Of a stretch of DNA of 64,000 nt, positions 29,801 to 42,535 are shown piece by piece (within the stretch, counting starts at the first letter, position 1; each line of letters begins with the position of its first letter). A program made the translations under genes and the position numbers. The stretch is from NCBI GenBank assembly GCA_905250125.1, contig CAJNOL010000017.1, forward strand, positions 124,001-188,000, given 5' to 3'. Below the pieces are notes generated by a model. The model saw nothing but the letters and a program-made list of their open reading frames with translations, made no database searches and was not told the origin of the DNA. This stretch comes from Rotaria sordida (Eukaryota > Rotifera > Eurotatoria > Philodinida > Philodinidae).

Positions 29801-32800
29801 ATATGGTAACCCTGTACATTGCTGATTGTTACAGTCAATTATTGTCATAAAAGGATATATGTCATTGGTGCATATTTCATGAGTTTTGATCATTTTATTG
29901 AATTTTTAGACGAGAAAAATTGAATAATAGAATTTTAGTCTGAAGTTTTATTCAAAAATAGATTTCATGATTCGTGTAATATCCTGAAGATTATCAATTG
30001 GAAAAATCTATTGTATCGACTTGTTTAGATCCTTCTTGGTTTTTTTTTCTTACAAAAAAATAAATAAATAAAATTCTCTACCCCAACGAAGATGTAATGA
30101 ATTTGCTTTTGGTTTTCCAGAAATTTTCGGTGGATGACAAGAAGCTGGTGCAACAGCTGGTGTTCGTATTTGTGTTATATCTGATGGATCACTCTGACCA
30201 CCTATACTTGAACATGATAAACGAAGAGAATATGAATGTCCAGGTATAAGTTGTTCAAGTAAATATTCTGTATCCAAACCATTATAAATAACATGAAAAC
30301 CTATAACATAAAAAAAAACAAATATTTATTAGAAAATATTAGTCCTTGATGTTTTTTTTTTAAATATCAAAACATGACGAAACAAATAACAATTTATTAT
30401 TATTTTTTTCTACCTACCATCTTCAGCTAATCGAAAAAAAAAATAAAAGAAAGTCAAATAATTCAAATTTTCTTTTTCATTTTTGTTTTTTACCTTTTGA
30501 TTCTTCTAATTCAAGATGATATTGTTGAATTTCTGCACCGCCATTATCTCTTGGTGGATCTTAAAAATTTATTTTATTACAAAAGTTAATTTGTTTTTTG
30601 TTTTCTTTATTACCCCAAACAATACGACATTGTGTTGCTTGTATATGTCCTTTTATTCTTGGTTTAGCTGGTGGATCAGGTCGATCAGGTAATGTACTAT
30701 ATGTTGCTATTTGAGAATAATTACTTTGACCTTCTTGATTATGTGCTGCTAACTATATAGAAAACAAAAAATTATTCTCCATAATTAAAAAACAAAATTT
30801 TAAATTACTCGAAATTTATATTCAGTATTTCGATATAAATCGGTAATTGTATAAGTACATAGTGAACCTGTATATTTATTTCGAAAATAATTTGATTCAT
30901 CATTCATTTGTAATGTAAATGTTTCATCAATAGGACGTTTTATCCATGATAATGTTAAATATTTCACACCTTTGTCACATAACATTGGTGGATCAGGTTC
31001 AGGTGGTATGGTGCCTAATGTACTAAATTGAATTGTGTCACTAAATTCACTAAAACAAACAAACAAAAGAGAAAAAATAAAAATGATTTACTTTTTTTTT
31101 CTTTTATACCTTCGTCCAATACTGTTCTCAGCAGCCAAACGAAAAGCATAAAATGTTGCAGGAATTAATTTATTTAACATAAATTGTTTTTTTATACCAC
31201 GATATATTTCAACAAATTCTCGACCTTTACCCTAAAAGAAACAGTAACAATAATAATAACTAGATATTAATTAAAAATTTATAGTAATCATCAGAAGTTT
31301 AAGCTTCATTTTTAAAATTTCAGACATTCTAAAATCAATTTTTTAGAGAATTTATCGTCTAGATTCTTGCCAATAAATTCTCTATCATCGTTTTCTTTCG
31401 CTTTTATTTTCAAAATTTCAACCACAGCCGCCGCCGCCGCATCAGCTTACACTACAAGCATCAACTCGAAGGTCAATTGGTCTTAATGCATAGGATTTAG
31501 AATTAAAATACTGATTTTTTTTTCTTTAGAACATTCACATGTCTTTATTGCTAACATATCTTCTACCGCTACTTGTAATTATAATTCATCGTGCTTCTAT
31601 TTGTAGTCTCAAAGTACGAGAACAAAAGATTTACATATAGATATTTTTTTATTTGATAGTAAAACTTTTAATAACTACAGTAAAATAAGAATATGAATAC
31701 AAACTTCATCATATTCAAGAATATAATTCGAAATTTTTGATCCATTATCATTTGTAGCTGTCCATTTTAATGTTAAAGAATTTTTTAGTCGACTACCAAG
31801 TAATTTTGGTGGTAAAGGTCTATCAGGTTCACATTGTTCAGTAGTAAATGGAACTGGATTTGTATATTCACCTTTACATGAATCAATACATGCACATACT
31901 CTGAAAATTTAGAATTAAATATGTATAAAAACAAAAACAAAAAAAGAAAGAACTTTTTACTTTAGATGATATTCAGTAGCTGGTTTCAGATCTTTTAAAG
32001 TTATTTCATTGGCATCACCACTAAAGAAAATTTTTTTAAAATTAGAATATATCAAAAAAAATCGTCATGTTTTCCTAACGAGAAAACCTTTCTAACTCGA
32101 AAATTTCTTTTGACTGCGAATTCTGCACGTAAGGTAGAGCTCAATGAGATAATAAAAAGTTTCCCAAATGATAAGGCTTTCCCTACAACGTTTCAGGTCA
32201 AAAAAATATCGTCATTTGATTCTTTTGTATATACTGTCCCGTAGGCTAAAATTTCAGTAAAACCGCTATACCTCTATAGAGAAAGCTTTATCCTTTTTTA
32301 ATATCTCATTGAGATCCACTTAGTTTATGCTAACGATTTTTCGTTTTGCTAAACAGGATGACATTATCGTATGTAAATTAGTCATATGGCAATATCCGGG
32401 TCGGGTCGAGTCGGGTTAGAGCAAGTTACAAAACTTTGACCCATGTCAGACATCCACCATGAGGTTTAGATTAGAATGAGAATTTTTCGTATTTTTGCAA
32501 TTTGTCATATGTCTTATTTATCTTCATAGCAAATATCAACGATAAATATGTTCTTTCTGTTTTGTTGAGTAAATGTCTTTTTTTATTCTACTTATAGACA
32601 AGATGATGTATTACAACAAAAACAAAAAATTCTATTAAACATACCAATAAACTTGTTTATATTTGGCATCTTTGCCTTTATCTGACAATAATAATTCATA
32701 AATAAGATTAGTAAAATCGATCGAACAATCTGATGGAGGTGATGTTAAATTTGGAGGTTGAATTCTTACTAATGCACTTCGACTTTCAATATCTTGAATC

Positions 32801-33019
32801 TTAAATAAAAGTTTACAAACATAAAGGTTTTGAAAATTTTCAAACAAAAAAGAACAAAAAATATTTTCTTACAATTGGTGGAGATAATTTCGATAAATAT
32901 TTTTCAATTGTTTGTCGTTCTTTATCATATTCTGCTACAGCAACTAAATCAACAGGTTCAGTTGTTGTTGATTGAACAACCATTTCTGAATAAAATGGTG
33001 AATAATGTGTCTGTAATGG

Positions 33020-33052
<33 letters not shown>

Positions 33053-36000
33053 GGATTTATCAGAACTATCTAAATTATTTAAGATTTTTTCTTCAAAACA
33101 AAAAATAAAATAATAATAATAATAAATTTAATTCATAAAAAATAAAATTTAAGTTAACTTACTCATGCTAACATTATTTACATATGAATTCGTATTTGTA
33201 TTAGATGGTGGTATACGTCGTTTTTGTCCACTAATATTTAACGTTCGTGTATGAGATGTTCCTCCTGTTGTTGTTGTTGTACAACTATTCGCATTTGTAT
33301 TATATACAGGTGAACGACGTTGTTGATTATTTGGAGTTGTTGTTGTTATTATAGATGTATTACCACCTCCTCCTGTTGTCGTCGTTGATGAACTATTACT
33401 TTCAGATTGATGTAATAGACATTGTGAAGCTGAAACAAAAAACAATGAACAATCACTTTTTATTTGCTTTTTTTTAATTTCCTACGATTTGTTGGTGATG
33501 ATGTATGATTACAAGCAGAACGTTGAGAATATGTTAATGTATCTCCTGTATAAGGTCCATATACATTTGGATTATGATATTGATGTGGATGACCATAAAG
33601 TCCATTGTATGGTGATGGAGAATAACCGGTATGCTTGAAAACAAAAATAATTAAAAACAAAAATGTCAATAAATTTTTATCTTACCACATGATGATGAGG
33701 TGGTGGCGGTGGAGGCGGTGGTGCTGGTTGTGACATAATAACATGTGTCAATACACCATTCTCGTCAAGAACTTGTTGAACCATATGTCCAGGTGGTAAA
33801 TGTAAAGGTAATGGAAAAGCTGGTCCGTTCTCTGAGATCATTCTCACTGTTGCAGGACCTAAATAAGAAAACAATAATAAATGAATGTCATACAAATATA
33901 TATATATATATATATATATGATGCACATTCTTTCGTTTATATTACAAACGAATCAATACTATCCTTAACATAAAATATCTAATCGACCTGTTGTATCTTC
34001 ATTGTCATAGATATGACACATGACTATAGAAATTCTACAAACAACAGAGATAGAATTGTCCAATTTCTCTCTTTCCCTGTCTCTCTCTCTCTCTCTCGTG
34101 TTTTATTCAAGGTACAGATCACGACCAAAAGAGGTCGTCGATATATATCTATTGAAAGATAAGTAAAGAAAGAAGGAGAAGAAGAAGAAGAAAAAATACC
34201 AGCTGTCTGTCGTAACTGGTCAGATAGAAGACGTAACAACAATTATATATTGAAGATAATCTTTATCTAGGTACTGTTATTCTTCAATAGATCGATTAGT
34301 AATAGAACGATGAGTCGTCTCACATTATTCTTTTTCTTCTATGTAAAAGAAAATTATTGTTGATATTTCTACATCTCTTGTGGTCAAATCATAGACGGCA
34401 GCCACGCGCAATCCACATCAATCATAATCACGCCTTTCTCCTTCATTCGCTTTCCTCTTCGGAGGCTACAATATTATGATGATGAATCACACACATACAT
34501 ACATTTGCATATACATATAAGAGAACGAGAAAGAAAGACTAGTAGAATAATTGAACTTTCTATGTTCGATTTAGAGAACAAAAAAAACAAACCATAAAGA
34601 GAAAACTTCTTCTTTCTTTTTCCTTCGCTTTCACAATGTCGGCATTAAAATGAGACAATTTTAAAGTATATGAAGAAGAAATTACATATAATCAAAAGTG
34701 TAAAAGGTCATTTGAAAACCTACTCGATTGCTGTGGTTGCTGCCCTGATGATTGAGCAGCAAGCCATAGATGTAACTGATCATGACTGGACGTTATTGAC
34801 GATGATGATGATGATGAATGTATTTCATTACTAACATTCAAATTACTATTATTATTATTATTATTATTATTGTTATTTGGATTAAAACGAAAACGATGAT
34901 TATCAAAAAGATACTGTTGTTGTTGTTGTTGTTGTTGAAAATATTGATGAGATATATTCGGTGGTGAAGGTGTTGCAGTAACAAGTAAACGCTGATGTTT
35001 TAAAGAATCGGGTGAAGAAGTATTTGATGAACAAGATGATGTTGTTGGATAGAATCCATTTGTTGAAAAACATCCCGTATCATACATAATTTATGAAATA
35101 ATATTTTAAGAATGAAACAATAGAAAATGAAAATAAAATAAAATGATTATTATTATTATTATTGTTGTTGTTTTTTTTTGTTGACAATCAACCAATCATA
35201 GTGACTATCTTTTGACAGGATGATATTCTCTGCACGCATGCATCTCGGCCATAGGTCGTAGTTGTCCAATGTGTAATGCTGTAGTATGTATGTGTGTACT
35301 CTAGTTCGTCGTTCTTTTTTTCTTTTTCCTCTTCTTTTCTTCTCCTTTTCGCTGTCCATACAATTAGAATAACTGAAGAACGAGCGACAACGAACACACA
35401 CATATATATATATATATATACGTGCACAACAAAAAAAAAAATAACGGAACACTCATTGCTGGCACTACCCTGTTCGCTCGCGCTCGTTCGCCTCCAGTAG
35501 CATACTTTTTCTTCTTGTTCTTTTCTCTCAAACTTCCCATTTATTTAGTGGCGTGCGGCGCATGAAAATAAACACAAACGAACATACAATAGTTGAACTA
35601 CTACCAACTAATGGCGATGTTTGTTTTCGCGAAAGATTCTTCTCTATACTAGAACAATATAGAAAAGAGAAAGAAACAGAACATGAACAATGCATACGCA
35701 TACATGTATTTCATACAGCTGACTATCAGATATATATATATGAGTATGTGTATATAAAGATTTGTCCTTTATCAATGGCAAAAAAACTCAGATATTGATG
35801 AAGAATAAGACAGAGAGAGAGAGAAAGAAGAATCCATCACAAAGGCATTATCTATTACTAATTGTAGAAAAGGCCTTGTCATTTGTCACGTTAGATACGC
35901 CTAAACATCCTCGACTTCAGGCACGAGCTACACATGAATAGTAAATAGAAAATGATGGCTTAACAGCAATAAATATATTTCATTGATCAATGAATAAGAA

Positions 36001-36651
36001 ATATATATTGAGTAGTATTTGACATTATATATTTTCAATTGAATTTTATTTATTAATGATAGATTTAATTCGATATGACGTACAAATTATATGATAAGGT
36101 ATGAATAAAATATTTAGTTTAACAATGTAAAGTCTTTTTCTAGGATTTCTTTTTCTTAAACACAAAAATTATTATGTTTTCTATGTTATGTTTGATTAAA
36201 TAAATAACATAATAGAATAATAACAACATTAATATCCTGATCAATAATGTCTTTGCTTTTCTTTTTTTTTTTATTTAATTAATACAAAAAAAAAAATCTA
36301 CTTACCATGTACTTCTTTGACTTCATTATCAACTTGAACACGAAAAATTTGTCCAGGTTTAACAAGTATTCGAGCTACAGATGAACGTGATGTTCCTAAT
36401 GGTAAATCAGCTGATGTTGCTTCTGTAAATGAAGCTTCTGCTGTGATCATATTTGTTGATGGTATTTTATTTGTTTCTGATATTTCATCAATTGTATTAT
36501 CAGTTGTTATATCAGTTTGTTCTGATTCAGAATTTGTTATTGGTTCTTCAATTTTTTCTTCTGAGATGACAATATCGGATGTTGGTATTATATTTTTATC
36601 ATGATCATCAATATGATTTGATTGTTCTAACGAATCCAATGTAGAAGTCAT
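26884..36651 (-). CDS. FNDC3: FNDC3-type multi-fibronectin-III tail-anchored protein, 20 exons
   Basis: Orthologue of FNDC3A/FNDC3B, ER/Golgi-associated proteins with a C-terminal anchor. Exons: 36651-36306, 33858-33686, 33633-33486, 33429-33163, 33069-32873, 32799-32645, 32020-31961, 31900-31705, 31231-31110, 31049-30809, 30752-30614, 30559-30494, 30426-30418, 30300-30082, 29622-29450, 29385-29119, 29050-28794, 28737-28492, 28434-28268, 27524-26884; 4089 nt, 1362 aa. Seen: the N-terminal FNDC3 block (GQIFRVQVD, then HLPPGHMVQQVLDENGV), a low-complexity Pro/His/Thr/Asn region, about nine FN3 domains (repeated GPWSE/GPGPYS and PPxPP linkers), and near the end LTDQQWAIVIFVGFTLLAIF, the tail anchor. 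Vertebrate FNDC3 is about 1200 aa. The extra length is mostly low-complexity sequence. An Asn/Ser tail with about 13 Ser ends the protein. Confidence 0.93.
27546..27705 (+). repeat. Dispersed repeat, copy A, in FNDC3 intron
   Basis: Matches copy B at 63744-63905 in the same orientation. Shared blocks in order are gcaatcc-like then cgggattaaa, gttgctaatca, attgtttta, tatctattttt, then cttttacttaa and gaaata-aataag. Similarity is clear but diverged. No terminal repeats or coding capacity seen. Confidence 0.65.
27780..28140 (+). repeat. GC-rich dispersed repeat copy in FNDC3 intron
   Basis: Two GC-rich blocks (about 27800-27852 and 28013-28125) built of gggctcgg, gacccgg and cgggtc words, in an otherwise AT-rich intron. 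Related blocks occur at about 2895-2975, 4970-5085 and 32392-32460. Between the blocks, segments containing tccac..acgt are present in opposite orientations. Confidence 0.55.
30418..30426 (-). other. FNDC3: Nine-nucleotide microexon of FNDC3
   Basis: Between exon 30559-30494 (ends ...TCAAAAG) and exon 30300-30082 (starts GTTTTCATG) lies CTGAAGATG, flanked by an upstream AG and a downstream gtaggt donor. It adds exactly three codons' worth of sequence in phase 1, giving SKAEDGFHV. Skipping it would also keep the frame. Confidence 0.6.
32392..32460 (+). repeat. GC-rich dispersed repeat copy in FNDC3 intron
   Basis: Contains ccgggtcgggtcgagtcggg followed by aactttgaccca, which resembles aactttggaccca in the copy near 28060. 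It lies within the 624-bp intron 32021-32644. Confidence 0.5.
34724..35087 (-). CDS. FNDC3: Alternative first coding exon of FNDC3 (Gln/Asn/Ser-rich)
   Basis: A 364-nt open exon starting with ATG at 35087 and ending in TCGA before a gtaggt donor. It encodes about 121 residues rich in Ser, a run of eight Gln and ten Asn. It ends in phase 1, the same as the exon at 36651-36306, so either can join the exon starting at 33858. An in-frame TAA lies 6 nt upstream of the ATG, so it is a starting rather than an internal coding exon. It gives an isoform of 1368 aa with a different N-terminus and implies a second promoter near 35.1-35.5 kb. Confidence 0.6.
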
Positions 36652-39600
36652 TTTGAAAAATATTTTTGTGAATAAACAACGATAAATTTACGAAGATAAA
36701 ATAAAACAACGTCGACGACGACGATAATAACGATTATGAAAAACCAACCAACTCATCTAAAATATACATAGATAAAGAATAATTCGTTATCATGATGTAT
36801 AAAAAAAAAAAACAAGAAAGGAGACATTATTGTGTTGAACTTTCTTCGTCGTCTTCATTTTTTTTTCTTCTTCTTCTGTTTCCATTTTTTTTCTTCTTTT
36901 TCTCTTGTTCTTCTGAATGATGAGAACATATAGACATACAAAAAAAAAAAACTCATGCATGTTGTTCTAGTGAATGACAACATCAACTAATCAAAAGCGA
37001 AAAAAAGAAAAGAACCTTTAGCGATGACAATCGACCATGGGCAACTAGTCAACATTAAAGAGGTTTTACGATAAATGATGAAGTGTTGGAGGCGGAACGT
37101 GACTTCAATAATATATACATTTTTTTTCTATTAGCTCTTCAATACTTTTGCTCTCTTGCATTCTCTCGTACTTTTTTAAAAGTACATCATTAGTTTGGAT
37201 AATATCCTTTAAATTGCCATATGTTCGATCAAGACTAAATATACTATTGAAACGGTGTCGTCAACATTTTACTATCTTACTTCCTATATATCTTTGTGTC
37301 AATATTTTTATTGAGATTCTCTTCCAATCATGGTTTTGCATTGTCTCGCTTTGTATTCTTGCTTTCATTCATCATTACTCTCTTTCTCTTCAAAAACACA
37401 CAAAAAACGATCACGATCAAGAGAGAGAGCGAGACAGGAAAAAAACAGAATGCAAAATGCCTATGAAAAAAAAACCGAGAAACGAAGAAGATCAAAAAAA
37501 AAAAGATATAGAATAAGCGAAGGAACAACTCTCACTGAACATAGCTACTACTCGACTCATGTTTCCTTCCTATATGAAGTTACTATTTGTTATTCTTATC
37601 GTTTGCAATATGTTTCTGCTATTTGACTACACGAAACATGTAAACAAACAGATGTTTAAGTAGTATATTAGCATTAGAACTAGGAGAAAAAAAACATATG
37701 GTCTTATGTACACTTACTGTCATCTCATATAACACTAACAATAATATAATTTTCACCTCTATAATCGTCTGATTTTCTTTTCTGCTTGTTTTGTATATTA
37801 ATAAACTTTTTATTTGCTATAAATTTTATCACATGTAATGAATGCAAAGAAAATAAAAGTATCAACAATAAAATATATCGACAAGTAATTCCTTATTTTA
37901 GTCCACGTTTTTTTTTTTTTTCTTAAACCATAATAACTAACAGATGATTACCAGTCTTGTGTCTAATCATAGTATTAATCTAACTAACATATGATCAATG
38001 TTTTTTTTGCCTATTAACTAATAAAAAAAACGAAGAAAATCGAAAGACTTACATTAGTTGAAATAGCACACACACACACACACGCATTCAAATTAGATCA
38101 GACTATCCAATTACTTCCTCTTCTTTTTTTTTTTGTTTTTTTTATCTATAAGAATAATAAAAAACACAGATAGAAAGAAAAAAAGAACTTAATTTCTATA
38201 TAAATGTGTCACATTCGTTAGTATATCGGCAAATTTACATTCAACCTTATACCGCAAAAGTGAGATAAATATGAAAAATAGTCTACCAAAGAATGGAAGC
38301 ATGTCACGTATATGTTGGCTCCTATCGTTTGCATTTTCACTAAAAGATTGTTACGTTGTTCAGGAAACGAGAAAGAAGAGAGACAGAACGCACATCTCTC
38401 TTTTGTATATTGTCGAACCGGCAAAGCAGAGTTATTGTTTGCAAGTAGGAAAAGCGATGACGCGAAAAAGAGAAAAAGAAAAGAATATATAGATGTAAAA
38501 AAAAAAAAGAAGAAAACTTCCATGTCACTCTGTGTTCTATTCTACTAACTGGTTCGCAGTCGAAAGACCTTAATGTTGCACTATACAATATGAATGCAAA
38601 GACTTGATAATCATAATAGAAGACGGAATAAAAAAAAAAAAGGAGAAAAAAAAAGGCTTTCAATAGAAGAGTGTGGGTGGTTGAAAGGAATGAAAAACGG
38701 AAAATAGACGATAGAGAAACATTTCTATTAATAATAATAATAATAATAATATAGTCATGAAATTATTTAAACATTAAAAATGAAACAAGAATTTCTTTTT
38801 TTTTTTGTAATAAAATATTTATTTCATTTACTCATATTTTAGTATAATTAGTAGCATGATTTTTTTCAATTTACTTCTAAATGTCAAATTGTTTTAATTT
38901 TTATACTTGAATGAATTTTTTTTCAATGATTATATTTTCTGAGTATGTAATAAAGTCTTTTCATGAAGGAATATGAAATAAATATTTTAGCTTAGAAATT
39001 TCTTTTCGTCATTAAATTAAAATAAATTTACTGGATGATTACTTCTTATAAAATTACTATAAGTCAAATAGTAGAATTCTTTCTCGATTCATAAATACTT
39101 GTTTTTTTTTAATGAGTAGCTTTTACCTGTAAGAAAATAAAAAGATTTTTCTTTTTTTTTGATTTTTCGATGCCTGTTTATTTGCTAATGGATTCAAAAA
39201 GATTATTTCTATCTGAAAGTCATTGTTCCTTGTTACAGAAAGTGATAATTTATTGCATGACAAGAAGTAAATAATTAATGAATAAAAAAGAAAATAATCA
39301 AAAGAATTTGATCTTGAAATTTAAATATAAGACTAATGTATCAATACAAACGAATTTATTTATTTATTTTATTTTATTTTATTTTTTTATTTTATTTTTG
39401 TCTTTATTTACTATTCATTGGCTATTTTAACTTTGCCATTCACACAAAATAAAGGTGTCGCCAAAAGGTAGTATACAATTATCAAGTTAAACTCATTAAT
39501 TTACTAAAGAATAATGAGCAATATATAAATATAATTTATATTGAAATGTCAATATGTTAATTAACCATGTAACTTCTTCTATTCTGTTCTTTTAGATAGA

Positions 39601-41289
39601 TAATGAATACGATATATTGTTATCTTTTCTTCCTACACTTTTAGGTACAATCTGGTAAATCTTATTTTTATATAAATGTTAAACTGATATATTTCAGTAT
39701 ATGTTTTTGATTATCTTCTCTTATATTTACTTTCATTAGATTTTTCTAAAGAAATTCAGTGAAACATTACTTGTATTTAGGAAATCAGGAAATTTCTTTT
39801 TTACTCTTCATTAACTCTCTGATATTGATGATCCTGAAGGGACATGTTACTAGCATACAATGAGATCACATTAATAATATAGAAAGAAAAAATTGAGTTA
39901 TCGATTAAGAGAAAATCAGAAGTCCATTTCCCAAAATACCAAAAGCTATCAGAAAATTCAGCAAAGTATAGGAGTTCTTTTTCATCTAATAATACGATTG
40001 AGTTTACTATACCATGTTAATGTCAATGCAATCGTTTTGATTTATGTTGATATCGAATGTGTAAATTACTTTGTTTTCATGATGTCCTTTCAACCTTTAG
40101 TAGCAACTATTCCTTTAATAGACACTAATCAAATGTTTTAGTCAGAGTTTTAAAATATTTTTCTCGATAGGTATAGCACAAATCGACCGAGTATTAGTTA
40201 TAAATATGTGCAAAGAATAAATATTATACTGATAAAGGCGACGAAATACTCATATAAAACGTGTACAATAAAAATGATTGTTGATAAGCAATAAATTGTA
40301 GATAAAAGAAAGAATAATCACATTAAAAAAAAGAAAAGAAGTTAGTTCAAATGTCAAAAAAATAGCCTGAGTCGTGTAAAGATTTCGTAGAAATTTCAAC
40401 AAATGGAATTAACTAAAGTAGTTTGTTAGAAAAAAACACACATGGTTGGTGTAATGTTTGAATTTTGCGGCCTTTCGATATTGTATTAAAAAATAATATA
40501 AATCTTTTAACTTTGTATATTTCGATAAATCAAGAAATTTCTGTATTGGTATTATATGATTATTTAAAAGCATTCGAAATAGAAAATTGATAGATGAGAA
40601 TGACAATTGATTAATTTCAAATTTGATAGTGTCAATGGAAATACATATCTTTGAAATCAATTAATGAGTTGAGTTAATTAGTTTTCTACACATTTACTTC
40701 AATATTTATAGCCTTATGAGTACATTATTTCATAATGACATGTGATACTTGTCTTTTCATCTTTAATTTTAATGTCTTGTCTGATATTATCGAGAAAAGA
40801 AAAAAAAAACTATTTATCTATTACTGTGGACATGTTATAATGATTATACTAAAGTCATGACTTTCAATGAATCATTATGTGAAGGCCTTTGCTTCTTATT
40901 GGAAAAAAAATTGTCATGCATAACGAAAAATACTCTATGAAAATTGTAATCAATAGATTGTATATAAGATACGACAAATTGATAAAAAATTTTCTCAGCA
41001 TCTCAATAAAAGTTTTCGTGTTTTTAAATCAAGTTTCTTGATATTATCGATGAAATATAATCTCATTATACAAGAGTTTTGCTGATAATATGAGAAATAT
41101 AATCTGACAATCATGCACAACAGAATAATTTAAATCATATCAAATTTTGAAAAAAAAAAACAGACAAACAATCTGTACTCTTCTTACATCAAAGCAGCAG
41201 AATGTAATACGATTACTCATTTGTTGTTTTTTTTTAAAAGTATATTCACTACTCAAAAAAATGTATAGTCAGAGAACTGTAGATTTCTA

Positions 41290-41670
41290 TCTAATGCATA
41301 CTATATTAAGATTTCATAGATGAACTATGATAGCGAGGTTTCTAAAAACAAAAATCGGATACGGTAATTTTCAGATTCAAGAAGATAATTTTCTTTTAAT
41401 AATGTCATTTTAAAAAGAACAAATTGAGGGGTGACTGCATTTTCTACGACCTTCTCTTAAAAAGTTAAAAAGTATAAAAAAATTGACTAAAAAATGCCAT
41501 TTGCAATACTTTTAACTTTTTAAGGGAAGGTCGTAGAAAATGCAATTATCCCCTTATTTTGTTCTCTTTAAAATGGGATTGTTTAAAAAAATTACTGTGT
41601 TTAATTTATTTTTAGAAACATTGTCATCATAATTCATCTATTAAATATTGGTATAGAATGCATTGACTAT
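41290..41670. mobile_element. Long imperfect palindrome (fold-back/MITE-like element)
   Basis: Left arm (about 41290-41478) and right arm (about 41492-41665) are inverted copies. The innermost 65-70 bp are the closest: aaggtcgtagaaaatgca in the right arm faces tgcattttctacgacctt in the left. Outward, ttcatagatgaac faces gttcatc-like sequence and tttctaaaaaca faces ttttagaaac. The spacer is only about 15-25 bp. There is no coding capacity and clear target duplications are not seen. It could be a MITE, a fold-back transposon remnant, or a hairpin-RNA source. Confidence 0.75.
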
Positions 41671-42448
41671 GAAAATCAATCATGTTTTACATGTTAAGCA
41701 TCTTTTTGACCTTTGCTCAGTACTTTCAAAGTTTTCTTTTTTTTTTTTTTAACTCAAAATTTCTTTATATTTCTTATGAAAGAAGTATATATTACTTTTT
41801 TTTTTGTTCTTGTCCGATATGACTTGTTTAAGTAAGAAAATTTTATGTTCTTTTCTTTTTTATGAATCAATTCATATAAATTGAAAATAAACATTGATTA
41901 TAATGAATGCCTGTTCGAAAATCTTTTCAAGGAATTTCTGAGTTAAAAAAAGAAAATAAATTACATCATTATTCTTTTTATTCACTATAGTAACAAGACA
42001 AAAAAAAAAACGCACATGAAAAAACTATTTTATTTTATTATATTGTATTTTTTTTGTCATCCTTGTTATTTTATTCGTGTTGTAAAATATCATCAACGAA
42101 GAAAAAAATAGGTAAAGATGATATACCTTTTTTTTTTGTTTCTAAACTTTCAATGTGGGCGATGAATTTTGTTGACTTTTGCACTTCTTTTTTTAGCCTC
42201 TTTATGATATAGAACTCTATATTTTAGTGTGTTATAGAGTAAAAAGTAAATCACTTGTAAATGCCTGATGCATAAGCTGATCGTGCAAGTAGAGAACGAG
42301 AATGTAAGCGAATATTCTTTCTTTGTCGTCGATTGGCTCTTTTTCTGTAATCGCCTAGACAACGTCGCCTTCATCATTCACTCTCGCAAAATGGAAATAA
42401 TGTTAAATAATCGATGTTACTTGAAGGTTTTCTTCTCATAATAGAAAT

Positions 42449-42456
42449 TATATAAA
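42449..42456 (+). promoter_or_regulatory. TATA box of the TPPP gene
   Basis: TATATAAA 80 bp before the TPPP start codon. An acceptor-like tttatttta-AG ends at 42501, between it and the ATG. Confidence 0.5.
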
Positions 42457-42535
42457 CGAGAGAATAGTATAGTGTGTCGACAAAGTGTCATTTTATTTTA
42501 GATAGAATTTATTTGATTAAAATAGAACAAACGAC

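Larger units (their letters stand above)
36652..42535. other. Large gene-poor intergenic region
   Basis: Upstream of FNDC3 (-) and TPPP (+). It contains microsatellites: (CA)n near 38067-38083, (AAT)n near 38729-38751 and TTTTA repeats near 39355-39400. Overlapping short frames at 37.1-38.7 kb on both strands come from purine/pyrimidine-biased low-complexity DNA. The fold-back element at 41.3-41.7 kb is listed separately. No gene supported. Confidence 0.5.

Noticed and set aside
33001-33052. Asp-run frame on the plus strand at the gat/atg repeat
   Set aside because: It is the antisense of the His run in an FNDC3 exon.
37148-38663. Several overlapping frames of 66-122 codons
   Set aside because: All derive from purine/pyrimidine-biased low-complexity DNA (Lys/Arg/Glu or Phe/Leu runs) and occur on both strands at once.
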